Source: Pseudomonadota bacterium
GTDB lineage: Bacteria > Pseudomonadota > Gammaproteobacteria > Burkholderiales > Burkholderiaceae_F
Length of the DNA: 57,735 nucleotides
Reading direction: 5' to 3'
Assembly: GCA_023443095.1 (NCBI GenBank)
Contig: JAEZVV010000190.1
Coordinates: 1 to 57,735 of the forward strand
The translations under genes and the position numbers were made by a program. Within the stretch, counting starts at the first letter, position 1, and each line of letters opens with the position of its first letter. Of this stretch, positions 8,173-16,629 are shown piece after piece. The notes under the pieces were generated by a model, which did not search any database, was not told the DNA's origin, and saw only the letters and a program-made list of their open reading frames with translations.

Positions 8173-8460
8173 TCAGTTGGCGAGATAAAGCGCTTCGGTC
8201 TTGGTCACGCGCTGGACCTCGTTGCCCTTCATGCGAAGGGTGTCACCCTTGGCGGTTGTCAGCGTTTCGCCGTCTTTCCCCTGGACGACCCTTCCCCTGG
8301 CATCCCTCAGGCTCATCATGCCGTCGGAAAAGATGAGCAGGGTGCGCCCGTCTTTGAGCTGGACTTCCTCGGCGTCCCAGGCTTGCCACGCCAGAGTGGG
8401 ACCGGCCAGCGCGCAGAGCGAAGCTGCGAGGATGAGGGCGGCAGTAGCTTTGATCTTCAT
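8173..8460 (-). CDS. CopK-like small periplasmic protein (copy 2)
   Basis: A 95-residue exported protein very similar to copy 1 downstream: AWDAEEVQLKDGRTLLIFSD, GRVVQGKDGETLTTAKGD and MKGNEVQRVTKTEALYLAN all line up without gaps. The signal peptide is ATAALILAASLCALAGPTLA. Most CopK copper-ligand methionines are also missing here, although GMMSLRD has an extra Met. The two genes share orientation but are separated by about 250 bases, so each may have its own promoter. A role in periplasmic metal or stress response is inferred only from the CopK likeness. Confidence 0.8.
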   Translation of the reverse strand: MKIKATAALILAASLCALAGPTLAWQAWDAEEVQLKDGRTLLIFSDGMMSLRDARGRVVQGKDGETLTTAKGDTLRMKGNEVQRVTKTEALYLAN

Positions 8461-8715
8461 CTTGGACTCCCTCGTGGATAGCGGTCATCCGGACCGCAAC
8501 GCCGTGCGAGTGCGCCAGCTTCCAAACTGGCAGGTCTCTTGCAGCACGGCGTCTTGATCATGGCGCTAGGGAAGTCTTGTGCCGGGTGGGCAGCCCCGAA
8601 CTGGCGAGGGCGGTTGCTGCATGGCAACAGACGAGGCGGCGGGAGGCTCAAAGTGCGCCCCGGAAAGAGTGCTGCCGGACCCGGTCCGGCAGCGGAGATC
8701 AAGCGGAGCAGATAA

Positions 8716-10332
8716 CTATTTGCTAACCGGCAGGAGCTTCCGGAACTCGGCATCGAGGCGCTGGTCGGCGCGGACGATCTTCTGTTTCTGCTCGGCGAGC
8801 CAGGCCTGGTCGCTCGCCAGGGTCTGCTTGGCCTGGGCCAGCATGCGCCGCACTTCGGCAGGCTGCGGTCCGCCGACGCCGGTGCGGGTCCGGACCATGT
8901 GTTCGACCGACAAGGCGTTGCGGAAAGCGGTCTCGTCGAGCGGCAGCTTCGTATCCTTGAGTTCGTATTTGCGCGCGGCATCGGCGTACAGCTCGACCGC
9001 CTTGGCAAACGGGAAATCGGCCGGCTTGAGCTGCTGGCTGCGGGCGTAGGTCACGATGCCCGAGGCAAAGCCGTGGCCGACCCGGAACGGAACGTCATAG
9101 TCGCGCTGCAAGGTGTCGGCCAGTTCCATCGAGGTGATCCAGTCGGCCTGAGTTTCCTCGAGCGCGCGTTCGCGGTTGATTTCCAGCGCGTCGAGTACCT
9201 GGTTCATCTTGCGGTACATGTCGGTCGCCGACACGAACAGGCCGTTCTGCTGCCAGGCCAGGCGCGGGTCCATCATGCCGGGCGTGGTGTTGTGGGCGCG
9301 GAACATGACGAGCGAGGCCTTGCCCGCCACGTCGGACGAGGCCTCGCGCACGCGCATGAGCAGGCCGGGGTTGCGCTTCTGCGGCATCGCGCTGCTGGTG
9401 TAGGTCGAGCCGCTGCCGAGCAGGATCCAGGGCTGGGTCTGGTGATACTGGGTATGGATGTCGCCGATCATGGCCGAGACCCGCAGCGCGCTCGACGCGG
9501 TGATGTTGGCCAGCTCCACCGGCATGTCGATCGCGGCCACCTGGGCCGAGTCGTAGGAGTTGACGATCATGCCGTCGAAGCCGATCAGTTCGGCCAGGCG
9601 GGCGCGGTTGAGCGGCCAGGCCGAGTTCGCGAGCACAGCCGTTCCCATCGGACTGCGGTTGAGGCGCTGGTAGGCTTCGCGGACTCGCTGTGCGTCGCGG
9701 TCGAAGGAGTCGGCAAACGCCAGCAGGTAGTGACCGTAAGTGATCGGCTGCGCCTGCACCCCGTTGGTGTAGGCCGGTACCACGGTGTCGACGTGGCGCT
9801 CGGCGAGCTTGAGGATGCGCTCGCGCATCGCGTTCATCTCGGTGGTGGTGTCGAGCACCTGGGTGCGCATCATGCCGAAGTAGAACGCCGCGTACATGTC
9901 CTGGCGGCTGCGGCCGGCGTGGATGCGCGAGGCATCGGGACCGGCGACTTCGGCGATGATCTTCTCGATCTGGATCACGTCCTGTGGGCGCCGGCCGTTG
10001 GGGGCTTCGGCCTGCTTGATCGAGAAATCGACCCCGCTCGCGATTTTCTGAGCGATCGGACGCGACACGATGCCTTCTTCGGCCAGCATCACGATCGATG
10101 CCTTGTTCATCCGCGACAGCCAGAAAAAGCGGTCTTCGGCCTTGTCCTGCGCGCTGGTGAACAGTCCCAGCCCACCGGTAGTGGTCAGACCGCTTCTCGC
10201 GGTCTGGGCGGCGCATTCGGCCGTGGTCTTGCAGGTGAGTTTGTTGGCGTCTCCGGCCGCCCAGGCGGGGGGAACGAAGGCCAGAGTGCTGCTGAGCACG
10301 GCCATGGAAATCAGGCGCAGTTCGAGTTTCAC
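8716..10332 (-). CDS. Exported argininosuccinate lyase-like protein
   Basis: A 538-residue member of the fumarase/aspartase/argininosuccinate lyase superfamily. The superfamily signature TSSAMPQKRNPG is intact, and IHAGRSRQDM corresponds to the ArgH motif TGRSRND. Two features are unusual. With the GTG start at 10332 the N-terminus is a signal peptide (hydrophobic run AVLSSTLAFVPPAWA), so the enzyme is predicted periplasmic. The ArgH catalytic-region pair Thr-His in YTHLQxAQP reads YTNGVQAQP here, so the histidine is replaced. It is also longer than ArgH (about 460). It is thus probably a lyase with another substrate, not the arginine-biosynthesis enzyme. Divergent from a LysR regulator that probably controls it. 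Confidence 0.8.
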   Translation of the reverse strand: MKLELRLISMAVLSSTLAFVPPAWAAGDANKLTCKTTAECAAQTARSGLTTTGGLGLFTSAQDKAEDRFFWLSRMNKASIVMLAEEGIVSRPIAQKIASGVDFSIKQAEAPNGRRPQDVIQIEKIIAEVAGPDASRIHAGRSRQDMYAAFYFGMMRTQVLDTTTEMNAMRERILKLAERHVDTVVPAYTNGVQAQPITYGHYLLAFADSFDRDAQRVREAYQRLNRSPMGTAVLANSAWPLNRARLAELIGFDGMIVNSYDSAQVAAIDMPVELANITASSALRVSAMIGDIHTQYHQTQPWILLGSGSTYTSSAMPQKRNPGLLMRVREASSDVAGKASLVMFRAHNTTPGMMDPRLAWQQNGLFVSATDMYRKMNQVLDALEINRERALEETQADWITSMELADTLQRDYDVPFRVGHGFASGIVTYARSQQLKPADFPFAKAVELYADAARKYELKDTKLPLDETAFRNALSVEHMVRTRTGVGGPQPAEVRRMLAQAKQTLASDQAWLAEQKQKIVRADQRLDAEFRKLLPVSK

Positions 10333-10527
10333 GGTGCAGATCTCGTAGGTGGCGCGAAATTCCGATGGCCGACGGAAAAACACGAAATCGTGCCGCCGCT
10401 TGGCTCAGGGATTCTCGCTAGTGATGGACCGCTGAAACTCTAGAGAGCTCCCCTAGACTAAGGAATGACAGGGCAGTTAAGCCGGACTTGCGCCGGCTGC
10501 AAGCCCGGCCTTTGAAGGGGAAGTCGC

Positions 10528-11457
10528 TTGGGTATACCCGCGCGTCACTCATCGAATCTGGAACACTGGCGGGTGTTTTTGAGGGTAATCGATTGCGGCA
10601 GCATGACGCGCGCCGCCGACGAACTCGGACTCGAGCTCTCCAGCGTCAGCCGCACCTTGAGCCGGCTTGAACGGGGCCTGGGCTGGTCCCTGATCGACCG
10701 AGGGATGCGCGGCGCGGTGCCGACTCACGCCGGCCAGATTGCCTACGCCCGGATGCAGGCGCTGCTGCAGGACTTCGACGCACTTCAGGTCGAACTCGAC
10801 GAACTGGCGGGCGACCTGGTCGGCCCGGTGCGGGTGTACGCGGCTCCCGGCTTCGGCGCGCACCTGGTCACCCACTGGCTGCTGGGGTTCAAGCAGCTCC
10901 ATCCGCGGGTCAACGTCGACCTCTGGTGTCCGAACCGCCGGCCTTCTTTCCGCGACGACGAAGTCGACATCGTCTTTCGCTACGGGCCGATCACGGAAGA
11001 AGGCGTGGTCCCGCGCCGGATCGGAACCATGCCTTTTGTCGCTTGCGCGAGCCCCGACTACCTGCGGGGCGGCCCGCTGCCGCTGCACCCGCGGGAGCTC
11101 GACTCCCACGTCGTCATCAACTACTCGGGTTACGTCCGGCCCACCGCGACCTTCATGGTGAACCGGAGCGGGGAGCGGTTCGAGTTCGGCAAGCAGCGCA
11201 GCATCGGCCTCGACAACGTCCTTGCGATGCGGCAGGCGGTGCTGGCGGGAGCGGGGATCTGGCTCGATGCGCCGGCGTTTCTCTGCGACGAGGAGCTGGC
11301 GAGCGGGCGCTTGATGCGAGTCTTGCCCGGCTGGGAGGTCCCGGCCCGCGAGGAGTTTGTTCTGCGCCGCGATCTGCCCAATCCCCCGCGCCGTGTCACG
11401 GCCCTGGTCGATTGGCTCTGCAAGCAATGGCAGGCCACCCCGTGCCTGGGGGCTTGA
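10528..11457 (+). CDS. LysR-family transcriptional regulator
   Basis: A 309-residue LysR-type regulator. The N-terminal helix-turn-helix spans roughly residues 10-65 (VFLRVIDCGSMTRAADELGL then SVSRTLSRLERGLGWSLIDR). The rest is the effector-binding domain with two alpha/beta subdomains (VRVYAAPGFGAHLVTHWLLG; DIVFRYGPI). The start is a TTG at 10528 preceded by a good GAAGGGG ribosome site. A downstream start would clip the HTH. It is transcribed away from the exported lyase gene with a 195-base gap, the usual LysR arrangement for regulating the divergent target. The inducer is unknown. Confidence 0.9.
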   Translation: MGIPARHSSNLEHWRVFLRVIDCGSMTRAADELGLELSSVSRTLSRLERGLGWSLIDRGMRGAVPTHAGQIAYARMQALLQDFDALQVELDELAGDLVGPVRVYAAPGFGAHLVTHWLLGFKQLHPRVNVDLWCPNRRPSFRDDEVDIVFRYGPITEEGVVPRRIGTMPFVACASPDYLRGGPLPLHPRELDSHVVINYSGYVRPTATFMVNRSGERFEFGKQRSIGLDNVLAMRQAVLAGAGIWLDAPAFLCDEELASGRLMRVLPGWEVPAREEFVLRRDLPNPPRRVTALVDWLCKQWQATPCLGA

Positions 11458-11565
11458 GTCGGAGCGACGTCCGGTCCGGTCGCGCGGACAAGCCCTCAAA
11501 GCCCCGGTCGAGGCAACCCGGTATCCTCGACCGCTTCCCCAGCTCGTCCGCCCACGCTTCCGCGC

Positions 11566-13380
11566 ATGTCTTCCCGTTCCCCCGAATCCGTTCTGCGCGA
11601 TGTTTTTGGTTACCCGGCTTTCCGCGGCTTTCAGCGCGAGGTGATCACCACCGTGGTCGGCGGACAGGATGCCTTGGTGCTGATGCCCACCGGCGGCGGC
11701 AAAAGCCTCTGCTACCAGATCCCGGCGCTGGTGCGAGAGGGCGTGGGGGTGGTGATCTCGCCGCTGATCGCCCTGATGCAGGACCAGGTCGCTGCGCTCG
11801 ACGAACTCGGCGTGAGGGCGGCCTTCCTCAATTCCACCTTGAGTTCGGCCGACGCCGCGGCGGTCGAGCGCCAGGTGCGCGCGGGCGAGCTCGACCTTCT
11901 TTACGTCGCTCCCGAACGGCTGCTCACCGACCGCTGCCAGCGCCTGCTCGCCGAATCGAAGGTCGGCCTGTTTGCGATCGACGAGGCTCACTGCGTTTCG
12001 GCCTGGGGGCATGACTTCCGGCCTGAATACGGTCAGCTCTCGATCCTGCGCGAACGTTATCCCGAGGTGCCGCGGATCGCGCTCACCGCTACCGCCGACG
12101 GCCCGACCCGGCGCGAGATTGCCGAGCGCTTGCTGCTCGACGGGCGCGAGTTCGTCGCCAGCTTCGACCGCCCCAACATCCGCTACCGCATCGTCGAAAA
12201 ACGCGAACCGCGGGAGCAGCTGCTGCGTTTCATCACGCACGAACACTCGGGCGAGGCGGGGGTCGTCTACTGCCTGGCGCGCAACACGGTCGAGGAAGTG
12301 GCGGCCTTTCTCGCGGCGCACGGCATCAACGCGCTGCCGTACCACGCCGGCATGAGTGCCATCACCCGCGCCGAGAACCAGCGCCGCTTCCTGCGCGAGG
12401 ACGCGGTGGTGATGGTCGCGACGATCGCTTTCGGCATGGGCATCGACAAGCCCGACGTGCGTTTCGTTGCCCACCTCGACATGCCCAAGAGCATCGAGGG
12501 CTATTTTCAGGAGACCGGCCGCGCCGGCCGCGACGGCGAACCAGCCGACGCCTGGATGACTTACGGCCTGCAGGACGTGGTCCAGCAGCGCCGGCTGATC
12601 GAGATGGGCGAGGCCGACGAGACCTACAAGCGGCTCTCGGGCGCCAAGCTCGACGCCATGCTGGGCCTGGCCGAGGCCGGCGACTGCCGCCGCGTGCGCC
12701 TGCTCGCCTACTTCGACGAATCAAGCCAGCCCTGCGGCAACTGCGACAACTGCCTCGAGCCGCCCGAGCTGTGGGACGCGACCGAGGCCGCGCGCAAGCT
12801 GATCTCGTGTATCTACCGCTGCGAGCAGGCGAGCGGGTTCGGTTTTGCTGCCACCCACATCATCGACGTGCTGCGCGGCAAGCCGACCGAGAAATCGAGC
12901 AAGTTCGGCCACCAGCACGTCTCGACCTGGGGCATAGGCGCCGACCTGTCCGAGGCCGAATGGCGACTGGTGCTGCGCCAGCTGGTGGCGCAGCACATCC
13001 TGTGGGTCGACTACGACCATTACAACGTCCTGTGCCTGGGCGAAGACAGCCGCGCAGTGCTCAAAGGCCAACGCAAGATCGAGCTGCGCCGCCACACGCC
13101 CTCAACCAGTGCGCGGCGCAAGCAGGGACGCAAGGCGGCGGTCCACGAAGAACTGGCGGCGAGCGACGAACCTCTGTTCGAGCGCCTGCGGACCTGGCGC
13201 GCCAGCGTCGCCAGGGAGCACGGCGTGCCGGCCTACGTGGTGTTTGCCGATGCCACTTTGCGTGCGATCGCCACGGTCCGCCCGGCTTCGATGGCGGAGC
13301 TCAGGGGCATCAGCGGGGTGGGTGAAAAGAAGCTCGAGCGCTACGGCGAGGCTGTGATCGAGTTGGTGGGCGAGGACTGA
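11566..13380 (+). CDS. recQ: ATP-dependent DNA helicase RecQ
   Basis: A 604-residue superfamily-2 3'-5' DNA helicase of the RecQ family, acting in recombination and repair of stalled forks. Walker A is TGGGKS (about 42-47) and Walker B DEAH (about 139-142). Motif VI reads QETGRAGRDG. A zinc-binding subdomain contributes CGNCDNC. The winged-helix RQC region follows (GFGFAATHIIDVLRGKPTEK), and the HRDC domain ends the protein (ADATLRAIATVRPASMAELR then GVGEKKLERYG). All three canonical RecQ domains are therefore present. It stands alone between a LysR gene and a convergent chemotaxis-type operon. Confidence 0.97.
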   Translation: MSSRSPESVLRDVFGYPAFRGFQREVITTVVGGQDALVLMPTGGGKSLCYQIPALVREGVGVVISPLIALMQDQVAALDELGVRAAFLNSTLSSADAAAVERQVRAGELDLLYVAPERLLTDRCQRLLAESKVGLFAIDEAHCVSAWGHDFRPEYGQLSILRERYPEVPRIALTATADGPTRREIAERLLLDGREFVASFDRPNIRYRIVEKREPREQLLRFITHEHSGEAGVVYCLARNTVEEVAAFLAAHGINALPYHAGMSAITRAENQRRFLREDAVVMVATIAFGMGIDKPDVRFVAHLDMPKSIEGYFQETGRAGRDGEPADAWMTYGLQDVVQQRRLIEMGEADETYKRLSGAKLDAMLGLAEAGDCRRVRLLAYFDESSQPCGNCDNCLEPPELWDATEAARKLISCIYRCEQASGFGFAATHIIDVLRGKPTEKSSKFGHQHVSTWGIGADLSEAEWRLVLRQLVAQHILWVDYDHYNVLCLGEDSRAVLKGQRKIELRRHTPSTSARRKQGRKAAVHEELAASDEPLFERLRTWRASVAREHGVPAYVVFADATLRAIATVRPASMAELRGISGVGEKKLERYGEAVIELVGED

Positions 13381-13399
13381 GCCTCGCCTTCCGCGGAAC

Positions 13400-13864
13400 T
13401 CAGGCCGCCGGGTTCAGCTCGATATCGACCACGACCGCGGCGTCGAGGTTGCGCCAGCGCAGCCGGATCACGAAGGGACGGGCGCGGCGTGTAATCGCAA
13501 ACGGAGCATCGCTGCGCACGCGCGACGGTACCGAGATCTCGAGCCCGTTGCCGAAGCGCTGGCGTGCATTGCCGGCGATCGTGTTGGCAATTTCGCCGAC
13601 CGCGTCGAGCAGGTTTTCCTCGCAGGTATCGGGCTCGCCCATCTGCGCCAGCAGGTCGCGCAGCAGCAGCCGCGGCGCCGTGAAATAGACGCTGCCGCGG
13701 AAGCGCCCGGCCAAGGTGATCGCTCCCGTGTAGCCGTGGTTGGGCATGTCGCCGGCGCCGAGGAAGGCGGCGCTGACATCGGCGGTCTGGCCGGTGATGT
13801 TGGTGAAATAAGTCTTCACCGCGTCGACGAAAACGCGCAGGTCCGTGTCTCGGATCTCGTTCAT
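13400..13864 (-). CDS. CheX-type phosphatase
   Basis: A 154-residue protein with the CheC/CheX/FliY phosphatase fold. The helix LLDAVGEIANTIAGNARQRF contains the catalytic ExxN pair (E91, N94), the hallmark of CheX, which dephosphorylates CheY~P. The N-terminal part (VFVDAVKTYFTNITGQTADV) and the glycine-rich strand (TGAITLAGRFRGSVYFT) also match CheX. It overlaps the upstream CheY-like gene by 4 bases (ATGA) and is the third gene of a kinase/receiver/phosphatase operon. Its substrate is therefore almost certainly the receiver encoded next to it. Confidence 0.88.
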   Translation of the reverse strand: MNEIRDTDLRVFVDAVKTYFTNITGQTADVSAAFLGAGDMPNHGYTGAITLAGRFRGSVYFTAPRLLLRDLLAQMGEPDTCEENLLDAVGEIANTIAGNARQRFGNGLEISVPSRVRSDAPFAITRRARPFVIRLRWRNLDAAVVVDIELNPAA

Positions 13865-14235
13865 GGGTTGGGGCTCATCAGTTCGTCCAGGGCGGCGGTC
13901 AGCTGGGCGTCGGTGAAGGGCTTGGGCAGAAAGCCGCGCGCGCCGACCATCAGGGCCTTGACCGCGGTGGCTTTGTCCTTGAGCGCCGAGACCACCAGCA
14001 CATTGGCATTGGGGTCGATCTTCATCAGCGCTTCGATGCAGGCGATGCCGTCCATGTTCGGCATGGTCAGGTCCATCGTCACGGCGTCGGGGCGGTGGGT
14101 GTCGAACAGGGCGAGCGCTTCGACGCCGTCGTGCGCGAGGCCGACCACGTTAATCGGCTGGGTGCGCGGATCGAGCGCGATGCGCGCGATCCGCGAGCGG
14201 ATGATGGTCGAGTCGTCGACGATCAGTAGTCGCAT
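13861..14235 (-). CDS. CheY-like single-domain response regulator
   Basis: A 124-residue stand-alone receiver domain. The acidic pair is D7/D8 (LLIVDDST), the phospho-acceptor is D55 (AVTMDLTMPNMDG), the conserved Ser is S83 (VVSALKD) and the Lys is K105 (GFLPKPF). There is no DNA-binding output domain, so it works through protein interaction like CheY. It sits between a CheA-like kinase (upstream) and a CheX phosphatase (downstream, overlapping), which gives a complete phosphorylation/dephosphorylation circuit in three genes. Confidence 0.92.
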   Translation of the reverse strand: MRLLIVDDSTIIRSRIARIALDPRTQPINVVGLAHDGVEALALFDTHRPDAVTMDLTMPNMDGIACIEALMKIDPNANVLVVSALKDKATAVKALMVGARGFLPKPFTDAQLTAALDELMSPNP

Positions 14236-14243
14236 TCTTACTC

Positions 14244-16313
14244 CTAGGCGGCGCGGTTCTGCAGCGCGATGCGGAAGCTGGTGAACTCGCCGATGCGAGA
14301 GCTCAGTCGCAGGTGGGCGCCGAGGCGACGTACCTGGTCGCGCACGATGTCCATGCCGACGCCGCGGCCGGCGTGCCGGTCGATCGTGTCGGCGGTCGAG
14401 ACGCCAGCTTCGAAGATCTGGGCGATCAGTTGCTGGTCGCTCATGGCGGCGGCAGCGCTGGCGCTGCAGCGGCCACTTTCGATCAGGCTGGAGCGGATGC
14501 GTTCGGGGTCGATGCCGCGGCCGTCATCGCGCGCCACCAGCTGCAGGCGCTGGTCGGCGGCGCGGTGCAGGGCAAGGTGAACTGCGCCGCGCGCCGGCTT
14601 GCCGCTCGCCTGTCGTTCAATCGCGGGTTCGATGCCGTGGACCACCGCGTTGCGAACCAGCTGCAGGCAGATCTCGCGCAGCACCTCCTGCTGCGCTGCC
14701 GGCAGGGCACCGAGCAGGGCGAGGTCGGCCGTGAAATCGACCAACTTCCCGTGTTCGCGAGCGATCCGCTGCGCCAGTTCGTCGAGCACCGGTTCGAGCT
14801 CGTGGCCACGCGTGGCCGGCGACGTGGCGGCCGGCGTGGCGCTACCGTGCGGGCGCTGGAAGTTGGCCAGGGTGTCGCGCACCACCTGGATCCGTTCGAA
14901 CATCTCGTCGACCGGCAGCGGCAGGCCGAGCAAGTCGTCGTTCGTGAGCTGGTTGCCGCGCTCGCGCAGGAGTCCGAGCTGGTCCTCGAAACGTTCGGCC
15001 AAGCCTTCGAAATAGCCGAGATCGAGGGCGGCCGCCTCGCCTTTCAGGGCGTGCACCAGGCGGAAAACGCCGTCGACGGTGAGGCGGGCGCTGCGCGCGT
15101 CGGCGGTGCGCAGCAGTTCGTTGGCCTGGTTCATCGCCGCTTCGGTGCGGGAGATGAAGCCGTCGAGCACCTCGGGTTCGCGGCGGAACAGCTGCAGCAG
15201 GATGGCGGCGTCGTCGCGCGCCTTGCGGCGGGCCTCGGCCAGTTCGCGCTCGAGTTCGACGGTGCGGGTGACGTCGATTACCGTGACCAGCAGATGGGTG
15301 ATGGCGCCGGCGCGGCGCACGCTGTTGAAGCGGAAGGTCAGGTAGCGGACGGCATGGTTGTCGTCGCGCACCTCGACCGCGGTGAGCGGGTTGATTTCGG
15401 CCACCAGTGCTTCTTTGACCCGGCCCGACAGCAGCAGGCCGATGTAGTCGCGGGCGGTGTCGAAGGCCTCGGCCGGCAGCAGCTTGCGCAGAACGGCGGC
15501 GAAGTCGGCGCCCGGTTCGACCGCTCGCCCGAGGATGCGGCGAGTCGATTCCGACACCTGGCCGCCGACCGACCAGTCGGTACCGAGCAGGAACAGGCCC
15601 TCGTTTACCGTGCGCAGGATGTCTTCGTTTTCCTTTTCCTTGCGTTCGACCTGTTCGTCGGCCGCGCGCAGCTGGCGCAGGAACTTGAACAGGATGAAGG
15701 CGAAGTTGAACAACGCCAGCACGATGCCGGTGGTCTGCACCATGCGCAGCCAGTTGGCCTGGGCGGTGGCTTCCTGTTCGAGCTGGGTGGTGAGTTCGTT
15801 CATCAGCCCGAGCAACTGGGTGTTGCGCTCGCGCGCAGTGCTGACGGCGGTCTGCAGTTCCGCTGAGGTGTAGTTCCCTTGCAGCACGGGCTGGAGGGTG
15901 GCGAGGTAGGGCTTCCAGACCGCCTCGGCCTGGTCGAGCACCCGCCGGCTGGCGTCGGTCCGCACGCCGGCCATCTGCACTGTCGCCGCGTCCGAGCCGG
16001 TGACGGCGCCGCCGCTGCGGAAGGCGGTGAGCGTGGAATCGAACAGTTGCACCGCCTGGCGCAGCTCGGCCAGGGCGGGCTTGGGATCCTGGTCGGTTCG
16101 CACCGCTTCCTCGACCTGGAACACGCTTTTCGCGGTTCGCTGCGACAACATGCGTTGGCGGCCGGAGAGGTTGATCATCACCGCGTCTTCGGCGATGCGG
16201 AACGAGGTGTAGAAGTTCAGCACCAGGACGCCGAGGTCGAACACCAGAAAGAAGGCCACGGCGACGATGATCGCGCGGTATTTTCCGAACAGGCCGGGGG
16301 TGGCTGCAGCCAT
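14244..16313 (-). CDS. Membrane sensor kinase with PilJ/NarX-type sensor, HPt-like and CheA-like ATPase domains
   Basis: A 689-residue hybrid. TM1 is at about 12-34. The periplasmic region has the PilJ/NarX-type signature INLSGRQRMLSQRTAKSVFQ, followed by TM2 (about 195-217) and a coiled coil. A PAS-like segment follows (ILRTVNEGLFLLGTDWSVGG; VTVIDVTRTVELERELAEA). An HPt-type helix carries the phospho-His in RLVHALKGEAAALDL. The ATPase resembles CheA, with N-box LVRNAVVHGIEP, DDGRGIDPERI and IFEAGVSTADTIDRHAGRGVGMDIV. The CheW-like P5 domain of CheA is absent. The start chosen is ATG 16313 (MAAATPGLF). First gene of the operon with CheY- and CheX-like genes; the signal is unknown. Confidence 0.88.
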   Translation of the reverse strand: MAAATPGLFGKYRAIIVAVAFFLVFDLGVLVLNFYTSFRIAEDAVMINLSGRQRMLSQRTAKSVFQVEEAVRTDQDPKPALAELRQAVQLFDSTLTAFRSGGAVTGSDAATVQMAGVRTDASRRVLDQAEAVWKPYLATLQPVLQGNYTSAELQTAVSTARERNTQLLGLMNELTTQLEQEATAQANWLRMVQTTGIVLALFNFAFILFKFLRQLRAADEQVERKEKENEDILRTVNEGLFLLGTDWSVGGQVSESTRRILGRAVEPGADFAAVLRKLLPAEAFDTARDYIGLLLSGRVKEALVAEINPLTAVEVRDDNHAVRYLTFRFNSVRRAGAITHLLVTVIDVTRTVELERELAEARRKARDDAAILLQLFRREPEVLDGFISRTEAAMNQANELLRTADARSARLTVDGVFRLVHALKGEAAALDLGYFEGLAERFEDQLGLLRERGNQLTNDDLLGLPLPVDEMFERIQVVRDTLANFQRPHGSATPAATSPATRGHELEPVLDELAQRIAREHGKLVDFTADLALLGALPAAQQEVLREICLQLVRNAVVHGIEPAIERQASGKPARGAVHLALHRAADQRLQLVARDDGRGIDPERIRSSLIESGRCSASAAAAMSDQQLIAQIFEAGVSTADTIDRHAGRGVGMDIVRDQVRRLGAHLRLSSRIGEFTSFRIALQNRAA

Positions 16314-16629
16314 TGAACACTCCAGAACATGAAGGTGCCGCTGCCCGGGCAAGCGAGCGGCGAGACGACAGCGGGATCGCGTCAGGAGGGACCGGCGGCC
16401 GGCGCGTGGCAGACGGGGCAGAGCGGGCGTTCGCGGCTGCGAGCTGTCGAAAAGCAGTCTATCGGCGCCTCGTTTCCCCTCCCTCCCTCATTCACGGGCG
16501 ATGCAGCAAGGATTGATCGGACACAAAACCCGTGCGGCCGGCGGTGATCGGTCCGCTCCGGACTCCGTCTGAGAGGGGCGGCGGTGCGCTGCGTAGAATT
16601 CGGTGTCTTCCACGCTACCGGCGTCCGTG
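16314..16629. other. Divergent intergenic region between sensor kinase and MBL operon
   Basis: About 316 bases with no gene. Open frames here translate to Arg/Ser/Gly-rich noise. A TAGAAT hexamer at 16594-16599 could serve as a -10 element for the plus-strand operon, but I see no good -35 at the right distance. No operator-like palindrome was recognised. Confidence 0.5.

Noticed and set aside
8899..10443. A 514-codon plus-strand open frame opposite the lyase gene
   Set aside because: Antisense shadow with repetitive Val/Gly/His/Asp composition. The minus-strand frame has the clear PQKRNP lyase signature.
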